Part shown: positions 59,470-64,000 of the stretch, in pieces
Layout of the letters: every line of letters starts with the position of its first letter
How positions within the stretch are numbered: position 1 is the first letter of the stretch
From: Epiperipatus broadwayi
Taxonomy: Eukaryota > Onychophora > Udeonychophora > Euonychophora > Peripatidae
DNA length: 64,000 nucleotides
Assembly (NCBI GenBank): GCA_028023455.1
Contig: JAQFVV010000018.1
Span: 8,093,274 to 8,157,273, forward strand
Direction of reading: 5' to 3'
Program-made: the position numbers and the translations under genes
The notes under the pieces: generated by a model
Databases searched by the model: none
Told to the model about the DNA's origin: nothing
What the model saw: the letters and a program-made list of their open reading frames with translations, nothing else

Positions 59470-59960
59470 CTAACATCACATTCTTGATATCATATCCATT
59501 TCCGTTTATCTGTTCTTTTCAAAGAAAGAATTTATAATATACATTTTTTTTTTCCTTTAATTTCAGAAGTGTATGTCCTCTCTCATTTCTATCACTATAA
59601 CCTAATTTACCCACAGCACTTTCATCTTTCAATCATTTACCAAATTTAATATTGAAGTCTCCCAAAATAATTTTAAAATGTTGTTTGTTCTGATCAAAAG
59701 CATTCTACATTAAAAGTCATATACTTTTTCATCATCAATGAGAACTTTTATGGCATCAATTTGATTTTTCTGCTTTATCTTGCCAACCTGTCTGATATAT
59801 GAACAATCTCTACAATGGTATTATTTCACTTTTTATTTTTAATGAATCCCATATCACATGATCGTCCAATATTTATGGCTTTATAGAAAAATACATGTCC
59901 ACTTTTTAAATCAATTGTTTCTTCATTTTTTATTCAACCTTCACAAAGCCTCACAAGTAT
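59470..59960 (-). pseudogene. RTE-type LINE relic: AP endonuclease domain
   Basis: Minus strand, from about 59940: NEETIDLKSGHVFFYKAINIGRSCDMGFIKNKK, the GHxxFYxG...GVGFIxNK region. Then NNTIVEIVHISDRLAR, then DEKVYDF, then IILGDFNIKFGK (59665-59630) with the catalytic GDFN motif. It continues LKDESAVGKLGYSDRNERGHTLLKLK and NMYIINSFFEKN. This is the classic APE domain of RTE-type LINEs (RNERGxxLxxFA...NxxFxKK). Several stops and frameshifts; inactive. It is the 5' part of the same minus-strand element as the RT parts at 52828-54190 and 49815-50530. The N-terminal catalytic part upstream of 59960 is too decayed to read. Confidence 0.85.
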
Positions 59961-60097
59961 TTAATGATTGGCCTTGAATGGCAGTCTCCCTTCACAGTTA
60001 GGGATATTTTAGCACTCTGTCTTGCCATCCACTTCTGCTTTGGCTGCTACTTTACAGCCCCGAGGAATAATGACCATAATTTAGTGTGGTTAGCCAT

Positions 60098-60127
60098 AAT
60101 TATATATATATATATAATTTACTGAAC

Positions 60128-60172
<45 letters not shown>
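60098..60172. repeat. TA microsatellite with duplicated flank
   Basis: Two TA tracts separated and followed by the same AATTTACTGAACTAAATAT phrase, a replication-slippage or unequal-crossover footprint. Confidence 0.85.
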
Positions 60173-60177
<5 letters not shown>

Positions 60178-60189
60178 ACTGAACTAAAT

Positions 60190-61025
60190 ATTTATGTGTA
60201 ATGCTCTGAAATTGATTCATTGAAACTGTTTTTTAAATATAATTGAATAGCCCTCCAGCTTCAGCATACTTCATTAACTTTATTCTCCTTCATATATCAG
60301 GAGGATTGTCTAAAATGCTTTGTCTAAAAGAGAATGATTTTTAAATCAGAAATTTATTATTAAATATTTTAATTATTAATATCGATCCAATTTTTTTCTA
60401 CAATATATTACAATACACTATTTATTCATTTTTGTTATATTAAATATTTTATAAGTTAAAGGCTTATAATAAGCACAATTGATAATTTAAAGTATTTTGA
60501 TGACTTTCATTATTAATGGATGATTCAAAGTAATCTAGAAGGTGTTGCAAAAATAAATAACGTCTGATCCGGAAAATAATTTCAAAATATAAAATTGCAG
60601 AGGTTACTGATAAAATCAAGAATTGATGCGAATGATCAATTGATAATATTAATAATTACTACACATGGAAGTTGTTTCAATTAAATATTCATTTTTATTC
60701 ACCAATGAGTTAAAAATGTATGATTATGTCTTTTATTTCTTCAGTATATATTTTTTAATCAAATACAAAAGCATTGTAAACAATCCTGATATGTGAGGGA
60801 AGATAAAGTTAAAGAGATATGTTGAAGCTGGAGAGCTATTCAACCATATTTTATAAAAACAATTGCAATGAGTTAATTTTAAAAAATTATATATAAAAAT
60901 CAATAGAACTGAGAAACTATCTATTAAATAGAGATAAACTTTAACCTTTGAAATTATCAAAAAATTATCAATTACTATTAATTAACAATTCGTCACAGCA
61001 AGTTTCTCTCAAAAATCTATAATAG
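60190..61025. other. Intergenic, no gene seen
   Basis: AT-rich. The phrase TTGAATAGC..CTCCAGCTTCA (60243) is the reverse complement of 60826-60845, and neighbouring bases also pair, hinting at a diverged inverted repeat of 60190-60360 with 60720-60850. Confidence 0.4.
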
Positions 61026-61029
61026 ATCC

Positions 61030-61215
61030 TTTGTTACTATTGTTAATAATATCACACAAATATACAACGCAGGAGTTATATTATTCTTTTGTCTTCTTCA
61101 GTCGTTGCTGGCTTGACCAGTGACAATATTAGAATAAAAGTTAAACTTACACTTTTAAATTTTGAATATCAAATTTTAAGGCAATGCTCTAACCAACTGA
61201 GCTATTCTGTCAATG
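61030..61215 (-). mobile_element. tRNA-derived SINE, copy 3
   Basis: Minus strand from 61215: GACAGAATAGCTCAGTTGG (box A, matching TRGCNNAGYNGG), TTAGAGCATTGCC, a spacer, a box B-like GTGTAAGTTTAAC, AATATTGTCACTGG, CCAGCAACGACTGAAGAAG. It is truncated in the tail. The head gives the best evidence that the family derives from a tRNA. Confidence 0.75.
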
Positions 61216-61456
61216 GCAACAATCAGTTGAAATTTTATATACTTATCTATGACGATTGGTTCAAATACTTCTGGTTCCTTCAGTGTTTTTAATACAGTAC
61301 TTTGTTTTAAGAGTATGGTTAATTAGAGACCTCCAGACATTATGTATTGCTACACTGGGTTTAGTTATTGGATTATTTGCCATTGTCATATGAATCAGGA
61401 GGATTTGAATCAACCCTCATAAATAAATATATGAAATTTCTACTGATTGTTACCTT

Positions 61457-61795
61457 TGACAAAATAGCCCAGTTGGTTATACCATTGCCTTCAAATTTAA
61501 GACTCAAGAATCTAAAAGAATATTGTCACTGGTCTGACCAGCAACCCCTGAAGAAGAATGGAGAATAATATTATTTAAAACATTGTGTAGATGTGTATAT
61601 AATTAACCCGTGTTGTCTATTTTTATGATCTTACTAATAGGTTGTTTGCATGTGAAATGTTTAAATGAAGTGAAAATTTAAATAAAGTTTAAAATTTTCT
61701 AGATTCAACATTTAATGTTAGATGATGGAAATAGTCCAACATATTATCCCATCTAATATACCATCATCACAAACCTTCAGGCAAATAGTATAGCA
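61457..61795 (+). mobile_element. tRNA-derived SINE, copy 4
   Basis: Plus strand: GACAAAATAGCCCAGTTGG (box A), CATTGCCTTCAAATTTAAGA, AATATTGTCACTGG, CCAGCAACCCCTGAAGAAG, a decayed TTTAAAACATTGTGTA, and the full tail with TAAATAAAGTTTAAAATTTTC and GGAAATAGTCCAACATATTA. Box B is deleted. It is again head-to-head with its neighbour (61030-61215), about 240 bp apart. Confidence 0.75.
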
Positions 61796-61799
61796 TCAC

Positions 61800-64000
61800 T
61801 TTAAATGTATGTATATATTTTAGGCTAATTTTAATTTTTGTTTAGATTATGTTCTTATATTCTATACATATTTATTGAAAATATTTTTTCTTTTCATGTT
61901 AGCTGCAGTATAAATAGAAATTTAATTAGATTAAACTTAGTAAAAGATTTACATACATAAAACAATCATGTGACAAATTTAAAACACTTTAATACTAAGA
62001 TAAATGTTGGGTATAATTGTGAAAGAAGAAAATAGGTGGATAATACTTTTTCTCTTATATTATTATTTTAAAAAAATCAGAAAGAATAATAATTATACGT
62101 GATGTATGAAATTATATATAGGTTGATCAATGTATAATTTGAATTTATCACAGTATCATTTTCTAAATTTTTATTTTTTTATTTGTTAGTTAACTTTATT
62201 AAATAATTGTTAAAAAATATAAAAATAATTTTTAGAAACTATTTCTTTTAGTTATCTGATCTGTGATTTAGTATTTTATGGGATTTGTAGGTTATCCCAG
62301 TAAAATTATTTAATAATTAAATAGATTAAACTTTATTTATGCGAATTTTTTCTTGTTCACAATCACAGTCCCTAAAGTCCTTACAACCCCAAAATGATTC
62401 AAATATAATGGTATTTGCAATATATATGTGTGAATGCCTATGTGAACACTGATATAGTTGAATGTAAAATTATTTGGATAGCGCTAAAATGAAAAAAACC
62501 ACCTTTAAAGTCTACATACTTCACTTTATACATTTGATAATTAGTATATTTAGGGTGACTACATTCTGGTACTTGATATCCCAGAGCATTAATTGTGATC
62601 AGTTTGATATCATGTTTCCAGAAATGTTTTATAGAGGTTACTTATATAATTATTTTAACACTTATACCTATGCACACAGATGAAATAATGATGATTGCTT
62701 TTGTATCAAGCTCTAAGTCTGGCAATGTCTAGTTGATGATAAGTTCAGATTTTTTAAATGTATTTCTTTTAAATGCAGTCACAAGGAATGACTATTGATT
62801 CTTGATGATCACTGTGGGTAATGCTATGTCTGTTGTATTATTACTTATAATCATATTTGGATTCCAATATTGATTTCTGCTCATGTTCATTAAATGTAAA
62901 GTTTTTATGATTTTCATTATTCCTGTTGTTCACTTAGTTCATAGTGTTACAATATATGTATCTTTTTGATTATATATATATAAACACATGAAACAATCAA
63001 TCCTAAACAATACCAAACACTGCTAAGAATATATTTTTGGGTATAAATATTGAAAGTATACAGGAATTTTCATGTATTATCCAAGATAAATTTCAACTAT
63101 AATATAATCAGGCAAACAACAAACTGAAATCACACCATCTAGTCATAGTATTTTTCTGACTAAAATTTAAACGAAAATTGAAATTACTCTTACCCTTTCC
63201 TTATTATTGTATATTATATAAGATTTGGAAATCAAACATACCTATTTAATATATGTGAAAATAGAAAATGTCACTACTTCCTCAATATCTCCAGTAAAGA
63301 ATTTATATAATAATTAAAAGATTAAATGTGTCAATGCTTTTGTTAAAAGGAAAATGTTCTTAGTAAAAATAGTGTAGTTTTAAATCATTCCGTTTGTTTT
63401 TATAATATTGCTGATGCTTTGATTGCATCATACTTGTTATGTTGGGGGAGTATATGAGAATCAGTAGCAGTTGGTATTGCTAGAGACAATGGGGTTAAAA
63501 ATGGTCTGTTTGCCATTAACATTGTTATTAAAATCAACAATTGTTATAAACTACCCGTATTATCTACATTTCAGGGGAATTAAATCCAAAAAATATATGT
63601 GCTGTAATTAATAAATGCATTTACATACAATGAAGAATCCAAAAACTGTACTCACACACGCATATATATATATATATATCCACACACCAATAAAATCAAC
63701 GTTACGCACTTACATAAATAGTAATATAACAGGACCGACCAAAATTTATTATATAAAAATAAATAATTGACCATTAGGTGGCTACTAAAAAATTTCAATT
63801 AATATTTTACTAAACATTTTTAAAAAATTAAAAAAAAAATCATTAAATATTGATCGAACACTTACACAATTATTTTTTTTTTTAAAAAAAAAAACTAATA
63901 AAAACTTCCTCATATTTGAGTCTTTAAGTGATTTAAATTTTTCAGACAAACAAAAATATCTTAAATAATTTATTAGGAAAATATTTATTTAATTAAATTT
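61800..64000. other. Intergenic, no gene seen
   Basis: AT-rich with small TA tracts (62968, 63662). The 69-codon frame at 62474 has no motif or conserved context and is not called. Confidence 0.5.

Noticed and set aside
61176-61215. A genuine tRNA gene on the minus strand
   Set aside because: Only the D-arm/box A part is tRNA-like; the rest does not form a cloverleaf and continues into SINE body.

Overview
The window looks like a gene-poor, very AT-rich (roughly three quarters A+T by eye) nuclear genome of an invertebrate animal. Evidence: a class A (rhodopsin-type) GPCR relic, RTE-type LINE and Penelope-like retroelement relics, a eukaryotic Merlin DNA transposon, tRNA-headed SINEs, long TA microsatellites and no operons. 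The phylum cannot be fixed from the sequence; flatworm, cnidarian or lophotrochozoan origin would all fit. No intact host gene is visible. The only intact long ORF is the Merlin transposase (39376-40260).

Layout. 0.1-1.8 kb: decayed minus-strand coding sequence rich in K/Q/E coiled coil. 1.9-2.7 kb: ~325-bp tandem repeat. 3.26-6.2 kb: ~366-bp tandem array carrying a hammerhead-type self-cleaving ribozyme in each unit (a metazoan retrozyme). It turns into inverted copies at about 5468 and contains 19 bases of Illumina adapter at 4856-4874. 8.44-9.44 kb: broken amine-type GPCR. 11.8-14.9 kb: foldback and tandem repeats and an exon-like block duplicated at 33.5-34.8 kb. 20.1-23.85 kb: second family with a hammerhead-like fold next to a tRNA-like box B, plus a large hairpin. 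26.6-27.2 kb: ~196-bp tandem repeat. 32.7-33.4 and 61.0-61.8 kb: head-to-head pairs of a tRNA-derived SINE with a hammerhead-like body. 35.7-38.1 kb: foldback elements and a LINE tail. 39092-41628: complete Merlin transposon with 33-bp perfect inverted termini and 8-bp target duplication. 44.65-44.81 kb: nearly perfect 70-bp-arm hairpin. 47.7-49.5 kb: two inverted Penelope-like relics (RT and GIY-YIG endonuclease). 49.8-60.0 kb: one RTE-type LINE in minus-strand colinear order, split by ~2.3 kb and ~5.3 kb of other sequence.

How the parts relate. The recurring theme is self-cleaving-ribozyme-like folds in repeats: the retrozyme array, the 20.2/23.7 kb family, the SINE body, the 37.5-37.8 kb foldback and the Penelope termini. 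Hammerheads are established in Penelope-like elements and in animal retrozymes, and Penelope machinery is a proposed mobiliser of retrozymes. Their co-occurrence within 64 kb is the most interesting biology here. The strongest technical point is that part of the retrozyme array is visibly misassembled or unpolished.
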